Shown here: piece by piece, positions 45,937 through 55,263 of the stretch
Numbering within the stretch: the first letter of the stretch is position 1
Layout of the letters: every line of letters begins with the position of its first letter
Assembly (NCBI GenBank): GCA_001464585.1
Contig: LNFF01000006.1
Coordinates: 124,001-188,000, forward strand
Source: Gammaproteobacteria bacterium Ga0077554
GTDB taxonomy: Bacteria; Pseudomonadota; Gammaproteobacteria; Ga0077554; Ga007554
Reading direction: 5' to 3'
Length of the DNA stretch: 64,000 nt
Notes under the pieces: generated by a model
Told to the model about the DNA's origin: nothing
Databases searched by the model: none
The model's input: only the letters and a program-made list of their open reading frames with translations
Translations under genes and position numbers: made by a program

Positions 45937-47411
45937 TGGTCAATCGCTCTAACAAGCTGCTGCCGATCCTCGGCGTGTTTGCGTTGATTATGGTGGGTTT
46001 TGCGGGCTACAAAGCGTGGTTCAGCGAGTCACCGCAAACCACCACGACCCAACTGCACGAGTTACCCAAAGCACCTGCACCGGATGCCGACAGCCCGACC
46101 GAGACGGTGCGCACCCTCACCGCCCAATTGGGGGAGGTAAAAACCGAACTCGACGCGCGCCGCAAGCAGGATGAAGAACAACGTAATCAGATGGCCGCAC
46201 AACAACAGGCGACGCAGGACGCCCTCAAGAAAAAGAGTGAGGAAGATCAGGGGCTGCTCTCCGGCATCATGCAGCGCATCGACGATCTCTCGGGTCGATT
46301 GGCAGTGTCGGGCGCACCAAAGAATCCAGACAACGGTGCCGGCCAAGGAGACATTCCTGTGGGCTTAGGTTTAGAGGGTCAAGAAACCGGAAACACTGGA
46401 TTCAACACACCGAGTTCAAAAACGCTGGTCTGGATCTGGCCCGCCGATGGCGTCAAAGGTGGAGGCACGCTGCAACAGGTGGCGTCGTATGCAAGCAGTG
46501 GAGGTCAACTGCTGGCAACGGGTGCAGAGCAGGTGGGTGAGACCGCCACACATGCGCTAACAGGCACATGGGCGGGCGCACGTGAGGGCGCAGGACAACT
46601 CACAGAGGGCGTGTCGCAGCTCGCAGGCGGTACTACGGGTAGCCACCCGCAAACGCCATTAAAACCTTATTTCACGATCCCGCGCAACGCCACGTTGCTG
46701 GGCGCCACCGCCTTCACCGCCCTGGTCGGGCGTATCCCGGTCAAAGGGGCGGTGACGGATCCCATGCCGTTCAAAATTTTGGTAGGCCGGGAGAATCTGG
46801 CGGCGAGCGGACTGATGGTGCCGCCCGAAGTGGATGGCATGGTCTTCTCGGGGATTGCCGTGGGTGACCTGACCATGCGCTGCTCCACGGGACGATTAAC
46901 CTCCGCCACTTTTGTGTTTCAGGATGGCACCATCCGCACCGTCAGCGTGAATAGCAGCGGCAGCAACGCGGGCGGCAGTCTGTCGAATATGCCCTCACTG
47001 GGCACGCTCTCGGATGCGCAGGGCATTCCCTGCGTGAGCGGCGAACTGATTACCAATGCACCCACGTTCCTGACCCAACGCATCGGCGTCATGTCACTGG
47101 AAACCGCCGCCGCCGCCGCAGCCGCCGCTCAGACCACCACGACCAACAATGGCCTGGCGGGCACCACCACGGCGGTCACCGGCAGCCTGAGCCGCTTTGT
47201 CGCGGGCCAAACCGTGGCGGGAGGCGCTTCGGAAATCCGCAAATGGCTGGACGAGCGTCAGCAGCAAAGCTTTGACGCCATCTTTATCAAACCCGGTATT
47301 GAGCTGGTCTTGCACATTGACCAGGAACTTGCCATCGACTACGACCCCCACGGGAGGAAATTGCGATATGACCAACCCAAGTCTACCCACCGCCGCGCCC
47401 ATCTTGATTAG
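45936..47411 (+). CDS. TraB/VirB10-like ICE protein, PFL_4705/TIGR03752-like
   Basis: A 491-residue protein that should span from inner to outer membrane: one N-terminal helix (about 8-28), a coiled coil (about 60-110, rich in Lys/Glu/Gln), a Gly/Ala/Thr-rich linker (115-225) and the VirB10-like barrel domain (230-440, FTIPRNATLLGATAFTALVGRIPVKG). It is the channel component that senses ATP energy in this class of machine. GGGGAGG precedes ATG 45936. A Thr/Ala repeat near residue 390 is low complexity. Confidence 0.9.
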   Translation: MVNRSNKLLPILGVFALIMVGFAGYKAWFSESPQTTTTQLHELPKAPAPDADSPTETVRTLTAQLGEVKTELDARRKQDEEQRNQMAAQQQATQDALKKKSEEDQGLLSGIMQRIDDLSGRLAVSGAPKNPDNGAGQGDIPVGLGLEGQETGNTGFNTPSSKTLVWIWPADGVKGGGTLQQVASYASSGGQLLATGAEQVGETATHALTGTWAGAREGAGQLTEGVSQLAGGTTGSHPQTPLKPYFTIPRNATLLGATAFTALVGRIPVKGAVTDPMPFKILVGRENLAASGLMVPPEVDGMVFSGIAVGDLTMRCSTGRLTSATFVFQDGTIRTVSVNSSGSNAGGSLSNMPSLGTLSDAQGIPCVSGELITNAPTFLTQRIGVMSLETAAAAAAAAQTTTTNNGLAGTTTAVTGSLSRFVAGQTVAGGASEIRKWLDERQQQSFDAIFIKPGIELVLHIDQELAIDYDPHGRKLRYDQPKSTHRRAHLD

Positions 47412-47850
47412 CAGCCTGCTGGCCGCGTGCGGCACCACCGGCACCAAGGACAGTATTCTGCCCACGGATCTCAAACCGATGAGCCAAATTTACAAAGAGC
47501 ATTTTGCGCGCGGCAAAGCGCCGTCTGAACGCGCGCCTGCGCCGCACGACATGACACTGCCGAAGCGCCACGATACTCAACTGTACGGCACGTTGCGCAT
47601 CGCGGCCAGTGCGCTTGACCACACCTTTCCGCGTCTCGCTAACCCGACGCTGGTGATGACCATCTACCCCCATCTGGCCGGCTCCTCCGGCGCGCCGGTG
47701 CCGGGCTATGCCACCTACTTTACCCTGTACGAGCAGACTGAGTATGCCCAGCCCGGGGAATTCATCACCCCGGTTCATCCTGCCGCCCCGATCCATCCTG
47801 CCGACAGTGAAACCCTGGAAGCGGAATTCGCAGCAGGAGCCACGCCATGA
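47368..47850 (+). CDS. TraV-like conjugation lipoprotein, TIGR03751-like
   Basis: A 160-residue lipoprotein with lipobox SLLAAC near residue 21 and the conserved segment MSQIYKEHFARGKAP. It occupies the TraV/VirB7 position and likely anchors the core complex in the outer membrane. ATG 47368 with GGGAGGA at 47351-47357 overlaps the end of the TraB-like gene by 44 bases; the frame is open further upstream but has no similarity. Confidence 0.88.
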   Translation: MTNPSLPTAAPILISSLLAACGTTGTKDSILPTDLKPMSQIYKEHFARGKAPSERAPAPHDMTLPKRHDTQLYGTLRIAASALDHTFPRLANPTLVMTIYPHLAGSSGAPVPGYATYFTLYEQTEYAQPGEFITPVHPAAPIHPADSETLEAEFAAGATP

Positions 47851-50642
47851 CAACTCACCTGCTGTCCGGGCTGTTTGGGTTTTTGAAAAGTCCCGCTGCG
47901 CTTCAGCAAACAGCGGTGACCCGCGCCCCGCCGCGCGCCCCACGGCGTGCGGTGACCGAAAGCGAAGTCAGCGCACTTTACCAGCGCCCGGACTCGTTTA
48001 CCGATTTACTGCCGTGGCGAGAATATGACAGTGAAACGAAAGTATTCGTGCTGGAGGATGGCATCAGCGTCGGCGCCTATTTTGAATTGCAACCGGCCGG
48101 TACGGAAGCCCGTCCCGACAGTTGGATGCGCGCCTTACGCGACAATTTGCAAAACGCCCTGAGGGCGATTCCCGAAGTCTCGGGATCACCCTGGGTGTTA
48201 CAGCTTTACCTGCAGGATGAGCCCGATCTGGGATTTCTGATCCCCTTGCTGCGTGATTACGCGGTCCCCACCGCGCGCGGCACCCAATTTACTGAACATT
48301 ACCTGCACGCGCTGGATGAACATCTTCAATCCATTTCCCGCCCTGGCGGTCTCTTTATGGATGCGGCCATTACCGGCACCGCGTGGCGTGGCCAGGTACG
48401 GCGCGTGCGTGCCGTGCTGTACCGGCGTCGCAGCCGCCGCGAGGGGCGCAACGAGGGCGGCGCCGTATCAGAACTCAACGAAGCCGCCGCGCGCCTGACG
48501 CATGCCCTGCAGGCGGGCGGGATCAAAATACAACGACGCGGCGGGGAGGAATTTTACAATTGGATGGTGGGTTGGTTTAATCCCGGCACCCCCCTGAAAA
48601 CCCTGCTGGCACAGGCGCCGTATACAGGCGATCAGGTCGATGACGGCGACGGGCCCGCGCCCTATGGCGCGGATTTTGCCGAGCGTATGCTGTTCAACCG
48701 GCCGCGTTCAGACGCGACCACCGGTACCTGGTGGTTAGACGGTCTGCCGCATCAGGCGCTGACCGTGCAGGGACTGCGTCGTGTTCCCTTGATCGGACAT
48801 ATCACGGCCGAGCGCACCGTGGGCGATCACACCTTCGCCCTCTTTGACCGCGCCCCCGAAAACACCATCATGGCCATGACCATCGTCATCACCCCGCAGG
48901 ATGAAATGGTCGCGCACCTGGAGCGCATCAAGAAATCGGCCGTCGGAGATTCTGCGGAGGCCCAACTCGCACTTACAGAAGCCGAGATCGCATTACGTGA
49001 AAACGCCATGGGCAACGCCCTCTACCCCGTGGAGATGACCTGGTATCTGCGCGCGGCCGACGAAGACAGCCTGCGCTACCAGGCCAGCATGATGAAATCC
49101 AAACTCTCCAATAACGATCTGCAAATTGTCGATGAACGCGGTGACCTGCTGAACCTCGACAGCTACGTGCGCAACCTGCCGATGGCCTATGATCCCGCGC
49201 TGGAAAAATCCGCGTGGACGGCGCGGCGCCGCTCGCGCCTCATGTACGCCCGCCATATCACCAACCTGCTGCCGGTGTATGGGCGCTCCACCGGCACCGG
49301 AAACCCCGGATTTTTATTCTTCTCACGCAGCGCCGAACCACTGACTTTCGACCCGCTCAACCGGGTCGACCGCAAGAAAAATGCCCACCTCCTGCTGCTG
49401 GGGCCTACCGGCTCCGGCAAAACGGCCACCCTGGTCTATGTGCTGCAGCAGATGATGGCGGTACACCGTCCCCGGCTGTTCCTCATCGATGCGGGCAATT
49501 GTTTCGGCCTGCTGGGGCAGCATTTTGCCTCGCTGGGCTTGACGGTCAACCACCTTGACCTCATGCCGGGAACCGATGTCAGCCTGCCACCCTTCGCCGC
49601 CGCGTTGAGTCTCCTGGATGACCAGGATGCCGACCCGGCGTCAGGGCTGGATGACGAGGGGGCAGATCCTGAACCGCCGGCCAGAGGCGATAAATCCAAT
49701 GAGTCGGACAAGCGAGACATGCTGGGCGAGATGGAAATCGCCGCCCGGATCATGATCACGGGGGGCGAGGAACGCGAGGATGCGCGCATGACGCGCGCCG
49801 ACCGCCTGCTGATCCGCAAGGCGATTTTGGGCGCGGCGCGCGCGGTGCGTGAGGCAGGCCGCAAACAGGTCATCACCATGGATGTGTCCACGGCGCTACG
49901 CACCCTAGCTGCCGACGAAGAGGGTGGGCGACGGGAACGCGGCAATGAGCTGGCGGACGGATTGGAATTGTTCTGCGATGGCCTGGCAGGGCATTTTTTC
50001 AACCGTCCCGGTGTGCCGTGGCCGGAAGTCGATGTCACCATCGTCAACATGGGTATCTTCGCCCGCGAGGGCTACCAGGACATGCTGACGGTGGCTTATA
50101 TCGGCCTCATGAACAACATCGTCAGCCTGGCGGAACGTTGCCAGTACGATGGCCGACCCCTCATCGCGCTGACCGATGAGGCCCATATCGTCACCACCAA
50201 TCCCCTACTCGCGCCCTACGTCGTCAAGATTTCCAAGATGTCGGGGCGTAAATACAAACTCTGGCTGTGGCTCGCGACACAGAATCTCGAAGATTTTCCC
50301 GACGCCGCGAAGAAGATGCTCAACATGGCCGAATGGTGGCTGTGCCTGACCATGCCCAAGGAAGAGGTGGAACAGATCGCGCGATTCAAGAGCCTGACAG
50401 AGGAGCAGCGCTCATTGCTGCTGGCGGCACGCAAGGAACCGGGAAAATATACCGAGGGTGTGGTGCTGTCTGACCAGTTGACGGCGCTGTTCCGGGTGGT
50501 GCCGCCGCCGCTGTGCCTGGCGCTGGCGATGACCGAGGGCGAGGAAAAAGCAGAGCGCTGGGCCATCATGAAAGAACGCCGCTGCACCGAACTGGAAGCC
50601 GTTTATGTCGTTGCCGAACGCATTGCCAGGAGCCGGTCATGA
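47847..50642 (+). CDS. VirB4/TraC-like transfer ATPase, PFL_4706/TIGR03744-like
   Basis: The large ATPase (931 residues) that drives pilus assembly and substrate transfer. The N-terminal half is the VirB4 platform domain; the motor has Walker A LLGPTGSGKTATLVYV near residue 515 and Walker B LIALTDEAHIV near residue 770, followed by KYKLWLWLATQNLEDFP. It matches the ICE-specific TraC class. Between the Walker motifs there is a charged insertion (DQDADPASGLDDEGADPEPPARGDKSNESD) that is probably a flexible loop. Overlaps of four bases couple it to both neighbours. Confidence 0.93.
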   Translation: MTTHLLSGLFGFLKSPAALQQTAVTRAPPRAPRRAVTESEVSALYQRPDSFTDLLPWREYDSETKVFVLEDGISVGAYFELQPAGTEARPDSWMRALRDNLQNALRAIPEVSGSPWVLQLYLQDEPDLGFLIPLLRDYAVPTARGTQFTEHYLHALDEHLQSISRPGGLFMDAAITGTAWRGQVRRVRAVLYRRRSRREGRNEGGAVSELNEAAARLTHALQAGGIKIQRRGGEEFYNWMVGWFNPGTPLKTLLAQAPYTGDQVDDGDGPAPYGADFAERMLFNRPRSDATTGTWWLDGLPHQALTVQGLRRVPLIGHITAERTVGDHTFALFDRAPENTIMAMTIVITPQDEMVAHLERIKKSAVGDSAEAQLALTEAEIALRENAMGNALYPVEMTWYLRAADEDSLRYQASMMKSKLSNNDLQIVDERGDLLNLDSYVRNLPMAYDPALEKSAWTARRRSRLMYARHITNLLPVYGRSTGTGNPGFLFFSRSAEPLTFDPLNRVDRKKNAHLLLLGPTGSGKTATLVYVLQQMMAVHRPRLFLIDAGNCFGLLGQHFASLGLTVNHLDLMPGTDVSLPPFAAALSLLDDQDADPASGLDDEGADPEPPARGDKSNESDKRDMLGEMEIAARIMITGGEEREDARMTRADRLLIRKAILGAARAVREAGRKQVITMDVSTALRTLAADEEGGRRERGNELADGLELFCDGLAGHFFNRPGVPWPEVDVTIVNMGIFAREGYQDMLTVAYIGLMNNIVSLAERCQYDGRPLIALTDEAHIVTTNPLLAPYVVKISKMSGRKYKLWLWLATQNLEDFPDAAKKMLNMAEWWLCLTMPKEEVEQIARFKSLTEEQRSLLLAARKEPGKYTEGVVLSDQLTALFRVVPPPLCLALAMTEGEEKAERWAIMKERRCTELEAVYVVAERIARSRS

Positions 50643-51100
50643 AACACATCTTGCTATTTTTGCTGGGGATGCTGGCACACCCTGCTTCAAGCCTGGCGGA
50701 CAGCGCTGTGCTGCCGCAAAAAATCGAGGTGTTCACGAACCGCGCCCTTCCCGTCACCGGCCTGGAACAGACCGTACGCCGCTTCCCTGGCGAACGGTTG
50801 AAGATTTTTGATCTGGATGCGGTGGCGGCGCTGGAACACGACATCAGTGTGGGGTTGCCTGCCGATCCCGCCGAGGCTAAACGTATTGCCGCCCAACGGA
50901 TGAGTACCCTGACCCCCGACCGGATACTGCATTTCGCGCGTGCGTATCAGGGCGTGATACAGGCCAAACGCTATGGGCTGACGATGTTCCCGGCGGTGGT
51001 GTTCGACGGTGGACACAGTGTGGTTTACGGCGAAACTGATCTGGCCGTGGCGCTGGGCCTGTATCACGCCTGGAAAGCACAACGGGGAAACGCACCATGA
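50639..51100 (+). CDS. ICE protein, PFL_4709/TIGR03757-like (DUF1525)
   Basis: A 153-residue exported protein with signal peptide (cleavage near SLA-DS), the family motifs VEVFTN-like (KIEVFTNRALPV) and a central VRRFPGERLKIFDLDAV, and the ending FPAVVFDGGHSVVYGETDLAVAL. The fold is probably thioredoxin-like without the CxxC, as in TrbC/TraW-associated proteins. It lies at the TrbC position between the TraC-like and TraU-like genes. Confidence 0.85.
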   Translation: MKHILLFLLGMLAHPASSLADSAVLPQKIEVFTNRALPVTGLEQTVRRFPGERLKIFDLDAVAALEHDISVGLPADPAEAKRIAAQRMSTLTPDRILHFARAYQGVIQAKRYGLTMFPAVVFDGGHSVVYGETDLAVALGLYHAWKAQRGNAP

Positions 51101-52410
51101 ACCCTCGGTTATCTCTTGCAGCATTGACGCTAATCGCTGGCTTACTCGGCGCCCCACAAACACACGCCATTACGATACTGGACGTGGGAAAAGCCGTTGC
51201 CAGCCCCAACTGCCTCGAATACTGTTTTACCGGGCTGTGTGTCTTTGTACACTGCACGCCGCTCGGTTGCACTATTAGAACCTCACCCAAGGTCGAACAC
51301 TACAACCCCGACCTGGTGGTCAGCGCCTATAATCTGGAAATCGACGGCGGATCAGGGAACCCCTGGGACGAAGTGCGCGCCAGCATCGGATTAGCCACCC
51401 AGACCATCGCCACCAGACTCCTGGCGACCCTCACGGGCGTCACACCCGGCAGTGGCAGCCACAGCTCCCATCCGGGGAAGTTTGTCGCCTTGCGCCATAA
51501 GGAGGTCGATGCCATTGGCCATCCGCTTGCGAAACTGGGCAGCCTGGCCACCACGAGTGGCAGTGGCGCTACCCCTACCGGGGCGCCCTCCGGCAGCCCA
51601 GGCTCGCTGGGTTCGCAGTCGCTCACCAATATCAACAGCGGTCTCAGCTCTGTATCGTCCGCCGCCAGCAACGTGTCCACGGCGGCCAATTGGGCATCCA
51701 TTGTCAGTCCCGTGGCGGGCGACATCGCCTCGGCCGCCAGTGCGGTATTCAGCACCGCCTCCACGCTCAGCAGCCTGGCCAGCAGCGCCTCGGCACTCGC
51801 ATCACTTGGCAGTGCGGCGGGCATCGCCAGCGGCTTGTTCTCCGGCGCCGGTATCAGTTTTTTCTGCACCTCCGAAGCCACGCCCTTCATGCCCTATTAT
51901 CTGTCGGCGGTGGATCCCATCGCCTGGCGTTTCGATATCCCTGAGATGCTGTATCCCGCCGCCCTGATACCGGGCTTGCGGGAAATTGGCAAAGCGCCGT
52001 TCCTGCTGCCGCCCGGCTATAGCTGGGGCCACATCTACCCGCGCAGTGGCACGGTGGCGCAAGGGGATGACCGCAAGGCGGCGGCGGTCGCCGCGCAACG
52101 CGCCGCTGATTTTATTACGCGCCGCAACCAGCCACATGTCTACCTGCCGCTTACGGGACCCACCGGCAACGGCGTGTGGTCGCCCGGTGGGGTTCTGGAA
52201 AATACCGACAACCATAAATGGCAAATGCTGCATCCCGCCGCCTCCACAATCTGCACGCGCTTTGGCTCGACCCTCGGCTGGCCCACGCCCGAATGGACAG
52301 AAACCAAGGGCAATTACTCATGGATATTGTGGCGTAAATACGGTTGCTGTATGGCGAAGCTCGGCGTTTTCATCGGTGCTATTAGCACCCCTAAAGTCTG
52401 CTTAACTTGA
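51097..52410 (+). CDS. TraU-like ICE protein, PFL_4710/TIGR03756-like, with Ser/Ala-rich insert
   Basis: A 437-residue exported, cysteine-rich protein of the TraU class required for transfer. The N-terminal part has the family block CLEYCFTGLCVFVHCTPLGC near residue 38 and the C-terminal part FMPYYLSAVDPIAWRFDIPE and WGHIYPRSGTVAQGDDRKAAAV. Between them (about 150-255) lies a Ser/Ala/Thr/Gly-rich stretch of roughly 100 residues that looks like a low-complexity, glycine-serine linker. It makes the protein longer than I expect for this family. The many cysteines fit with the DsbC-like protein of the same operon. Confidence 0.87.
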   Translation: MNPRLSLAALTLIAGLLGAPQTHAITILDVGKAVASPNCLEYCFTGLCVFVHCTPLGCTIRTSPKVEHYNPDLVVSAYNLEIDGGSGNPWDEVRASIGLATQTIATRLLATLTGVTPGSGSHSSHPGKFVALRHKEVDAIGHPLAKLGSLATTSGSGATPTGAPSGSPGSLGSQSLTNINSGLSSVSSAASNVSTAANWASIVSPVAGDIASAASAVFSTASTLSSLASSASALASLGSAAGIASGLFSGAGISFFCTSEATPFMPYYLSAVDPIAWRFDIPEMLYPAALIPGLREIGKAPFLLPPGYSWGHIYPRSGTVAQGDDRKAAAVAAQRAADFITRRNQPHVYLPLTGPTGNGVWSPGGVLENTDNHKWQMLHPAASTICTRFGSTLGWPTPEWTETKGNYSWILWRKYGCCMAKLGVFIGAISTPKVCLT

Positions 52411-52422
52411 GGATGGTTTCAG

Positions 52423-53820
52423 ATGCCACTTAAACAATTCACACCCACACATCATCGCGTGGCGAAAAAACCCCTGACAGGATGTGTCGCGGCACTCTGC
52501 CTGCTGTGGGGATCGGGCGCCTGCGCCCTCACCGCCGCACCCACCGAAGATTCCATGTTTTACTATCAGATTGGTGGCGGGGAGCCGATTACGTCTGCCC
52601 CCAATCCCTCCGTGCTGACCGCCCCGCTCTCCCTGGCGCTGAGTGGCGGGCTGAATTACAGTTGCGGAAAGTTCGACCCGACGCTAGGCATTGCCAATAT
52701 GCTGAACAATGTGGCAAAGCTGAAAGATACGCTGGGCGATACCGTTCTCGCGGCGATCAATGGTGCGGTGGCAGGACTGCCTTTATATATCCTGAAACGC
52801 GCCAATCCCGATCTCTATGACCTGCTCCAGAACGCCCTGCTCGGCGCCAAAGGTGTGATCAGCCTGGCGACCAAATCCTGCGAGCAAATGGAGGCACAGG
52901 TGCGCGCGGGTAAAAACCCCTATGACGACTGGGTCACATTGGCAGTGGGCGAGTCCTGGAAAAAGAAAATGGGCACGGGCGGCTTTAGCAGCAGTACCAC
53001 GGATGTCGCTACGGCACAGGAGGCCGTCAACAACGAAGATGGCAAGAACGGCGTTGATTGGCTCGGCGGGGTATCTGCGGGAGGTGTGAGTCAACCGCCG
53101 ATCCGCCCGATCGGCGATGCCACGCAGGCCGGTTACAACCTTACCCTGAACCGATCGGTGACTTCCACCGCATCGGCAACGGGCGCGGCAGCGGCAACAC
53201 CCCTGGCTCAACTATGGAGTTCACCCACTCAAGCACGTGATTGGCTGACCAAGGTGATCGGTGACATCGAGACCACGACCTATACGGGCGGTCCGCGCAA
53301 GGGCATCCCCGGCCAGGGGCTCGCGCCGGAAATGGAAGCGACCACGGCGACGGTGCGGTCTGACCTGATCAATCTCGTCTCGGGCGCCACCGCACCTACC
53401 CTGGTCAACCTGGAAGATATCAGTGCGCCGGGCATGGCGATCACGCGCCAGGTCATCGAAGCGATTCGCGCCCTGCCGCCGTCCGACCGGGGCATCGCTG
53501 TCTCTCGTCTGGCGGGGGAAATCGCTATAGCCAAGACCATGGAAAAAGCGCTCATGGCACGCCGACTACTATTAACCGGACGCATGGAACCTAATATTGC
53601 TTCTGTAAATAGGGCTCAGGAGGACATTAACCGTGCCGTCACTGAACTGGATCGTGCCATCGAAGACTTACTGTTCGAGACCCGCGTGCGTCAGGAGATC
53701 GTTTCGGGCACGGTGCGCGAAGTGCTGCATTACGACAACGCCCGAAAAAAACGTGCCCTGCAGGCGGGGGGTATTTCGCCTACGGAAACTCATCCGCTGG
53801 TCGGCGGGGCTGTGAAATGA
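52423..53820 (+). CDS. TraH-position ICE protein, PFL_4711/TIGR03755-like
   Basis: A 465-residue exported protein (long signal region to about ACA-L) with the family starts MFYYQIGGGEPI and LNYSCGKFDPTLGIANMLNN, two Cys residues in the mature N-terminal part, and a helical C-terminal half (ARKKRALQAGG near the end). It follows the TraU-like gene as in other PFGI-1-type elements and is probably a periplasmic mating-pair stabilisation factor. After it the transfer operon is interrupted by leftward toxin-antitoxin genes. Confidence 0.86.
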   Translation: MPLKQFTPTHHRVAKKPLTGCVAALCLLWGSGACALTAAPTEDSMFYYQIGGGEPITSAPNPSVLTAPLSLALSGGLNYSCGKFDPTLGIANMLNNVAKLKDTLGDTVLAAINGAVAGLPLYILKRANPDLYDLLQNALLGAKGVISLATKSCEQMEAQVRAGKNPYDDWVTLAVGESWKKKMGTGGFSSSTTDVATAQEAVNNEDGKNGVDWLGGVSAGGVSQPPIRPIGDATQAGYNLTLNRSVTSTASATGAAAATPLAQLWSSPTQARDWLTKVIGDIETTTYTGGPRKGIPGQGLAPEMEATTATVRSDLINLVSGATAPTLVNLEDISAPGMAITRQVIEAIRALPPSDRGIAVSRLAGEIAIAKTMEKALMARRLLLTGRMEPNIASVNRAQEDINRAVTELDRAIEDLLFETRVRQEIVSGTVREVLHYDNARKKRALQAGGISPTETHPLVGGAVK

Positions 53821-53961
53821 ATGTGATAAACATGAGGAGGCCCCCATGGAAGCCCCCGTATTCCAACAAAGGCGAGTGCGTAAAGACATGCCAGGAACTC
53901 GACCGGTATCGTCGCGGAGCGACTGGATCCATCATCTTCCCGGCATTGCCGGGCGTAACGG

Positions 53962-53985
53962 CCCCGCGTTCAATTGAACGCGGGG
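53962..53985. terminator. 24-base perfect palindrome at the toxin gene end
   Basis: CCCCGCGTTCAA and its exact reverse complement TTGAACGCGGGG join without a loop base and overlap the stop codon of the DUF5615 gene. It lies in the gap between the rightward transfer gene and the leftward toxin gene, where a bidirectional terminator is expected. No clear T-run follows on either strand, so protein binding is also possible. Confidence 0.5.
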
Positions 53986-54332
53986 CGAGGGCGTATCCTG
54001 AGGGTCGATGGGGCAAGGACGGAAAAACCTCCCACCATCTCCGAGCCATGCTCCTGCACGGCCCATGCCACCCGTTCCGCCTTGAGATGCGTTGGCAAGC
54101 CCGCGAAGCGCAACAGCAGAACCCCGCTGTGCAGTCGTCCGTCACGATAAACCAGATCTCCAAAGTCCTTGTCGGCTGTGATCAAAAGAGCATCCGGCGA
54201 AGAACAAAGTTCCAGGACTTCATTGTCCGTGATACCTGGTGCAAGTTCCGCTACATACTCGACGCTATGACCGCAGTGCCTGAGTTTGTCAACGATTGGC
54301 CGGTCAATATTTTCATCCGCGATAAGAATCAT
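53970..54332 (-). CDS. DUF5615 PIN-like toxin candidate
   Basis: A 120-residue protein with the PIN-like acidic motifs ILIADENIDRPIVDKLR and ALLITADKDFGDLVY, and the terminal ending LAPSTLRIR. Proteins of the DUF5615 family are encoded with DUF433 proteins and are thought to be RNase-type toxins. Its ATG overlaps the stop of the DUF433 gene (four bases). It is transcribed against the surrounding transfer genes, so it is an accessory insertion that may stabilise the element. Confidence 0.87.
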   Translation of the reverse strand: MILIADENIDRPIVDKLRHCGHSVEYVAELAPGITDNEVLELCSSPDALLITADKDFGDLVYRDGRLHSGVLLLRFAGLPTHLKAERVAWAVQEHGSEMVGGFSVLAPSTLRIRPRPAFN

Positions 54333-54565
54333 GCCGCCTTTTCAGGCACCGGATATACCACGTCCGCATGCAAAACTGCCGCAGCAAAACCCAGCGCCGC
54401 CCGCACCGCCTCGTGCGTCAGGCGCGGGTGGGCCTCCAGAATCTGCTCTACACTCTCACCCGCAGCCAGCCGTTCCAAGATGGCTTCCACCGTGATGCGC
54501 GTTCCCGCGATCACGGGCTTGCCCATCATTACATTAGGATCCGAGACAACCATCGTTTTTTTCAT
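54329..54565 (-). CDS. DUF433 antitoxin candidate
   Basis: A 78-residue protein of the DUF433 family (MVVSDPNVMMGKPVIAGTRITVEAILERLAAGESVEQILEAHP), a helix-turn-helix-like fold used as antitoxin with DUF5615 partners. ATG 54565 is preceded by AAAGG on the minus strand; a GTG at 54568 is an alternative. Autoregulation by the pair is typical but no operator is evident. Confidence 0.87.
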   Translation of the reverse strand: MKKTMVVSDPNVMMGKPVIAGTRITVEAILERLAAGESVEQILEAHPRLTHEAVRAALGFAAAVLHADVVYPVPEKAA

Positions 54566-54839
54566 CACATCACCTTTTCGAATCTTTGCCGTAAATTACA
54601 GCCACTGCAGAGTGGAGGGACATCACTGTCCAACGGCCAACCGCAAAAAACCATTTTTCAGTATACCCCCGTCATTCGGGGGGTGCAAACACACTGCAGG
54701 TTATCGGCAGGGTACAGGCCAAGTCCGACATACAAAATCACATCATCTTTCCGAAACACTCAGAGCGTGACCCAATTATGGTGGCGAAACGTCTGTTCCG
54801 CAACATCTTTAAGCTTGCTTCAGCAAGGAAATGTAAATA
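54566..54839. other. Intergenic region after the toxin-antitoxin insert
   Basis: About 270 bases with no gene. It should contain the leftward toxin-antitoxin promoter and perhaps a rightward promoter for the last transfer genes. I see only a short CTTGCT/AGCAAG hairpin just before the AAGGAA ribosome binding site of the gene at 54840, and no clear promoter boxes. Confidence 0.4.
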
Positions 54840-55247
54840 ATGAATCACCCGGACACCGAACCCGCTGACACAGCAACCAACGGCACCCCATCAAAGCGGA
54901 ACCGTCTGCGCGGCCTGCTGCGCCTGGCGCTTCTGGGGATTCTGTTTTTAGTCATCAGTTCTCTCATCGGTGCAACCCTGTGGACATGGATCGGTGCATC
55001 CGGGCTGAATACTGTTGACGCTCACCTGGAAGCCATAAAACCTTGGTTCATGTTATGGCGAGGGTTACTTTTTGGATTGGTCATTGGCTTCTGGCCACGC
55101 TGGGTCGGCTGGCTGGCAACCCAGCGAAACTGGCCATCCGCGCGTCGCCAGGACCTGCTGGGATTGCGCTGGCGAGTCGCGGCATGGTGGGTCATTTTGG
55201 AACTGGTGCTCGCACAAAACTTGATTGGCCGAGCACTCGGGTATTAA
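54840..55247 (+). CDS. Hypothetical ICE membrane protein
   Basis: A 135-residue protein of unknown function with three hydrophobic segments (about 28-55, 68-90, 112-132) and a hydrophilic N-terminus. AAGGAA at 54825-54830 precedes its ATG. It lies directly before the TraG-like gene, with 16 bases between, and is probably co-transcribed with it. I do not recognise a family. Confidence 0.7.
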   Translation: MNHPDTEPADTATNGTPSKRNRLRGLLRLALLGILFLVISSLIGATLWTWIGASGLNTVDAHLEAIKPWFMLWRGLLFGLVIGFWPRWVGWLATQRNWPSARRQDLLGLRWRVAAWWVILELVLAQNLIGRALGY

Positions 55248-55263
55248 GGCAAAGGAGAAATCT

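Noticed and set aside
53817-54770. A 317-codon plus-strand open frame across the toxin-antitoxin region
   Set aside because: It lies antisense to the well-supported DUF5615 and DUF433 genes, has no recognisable domain and has the composition of an antisense shadow.
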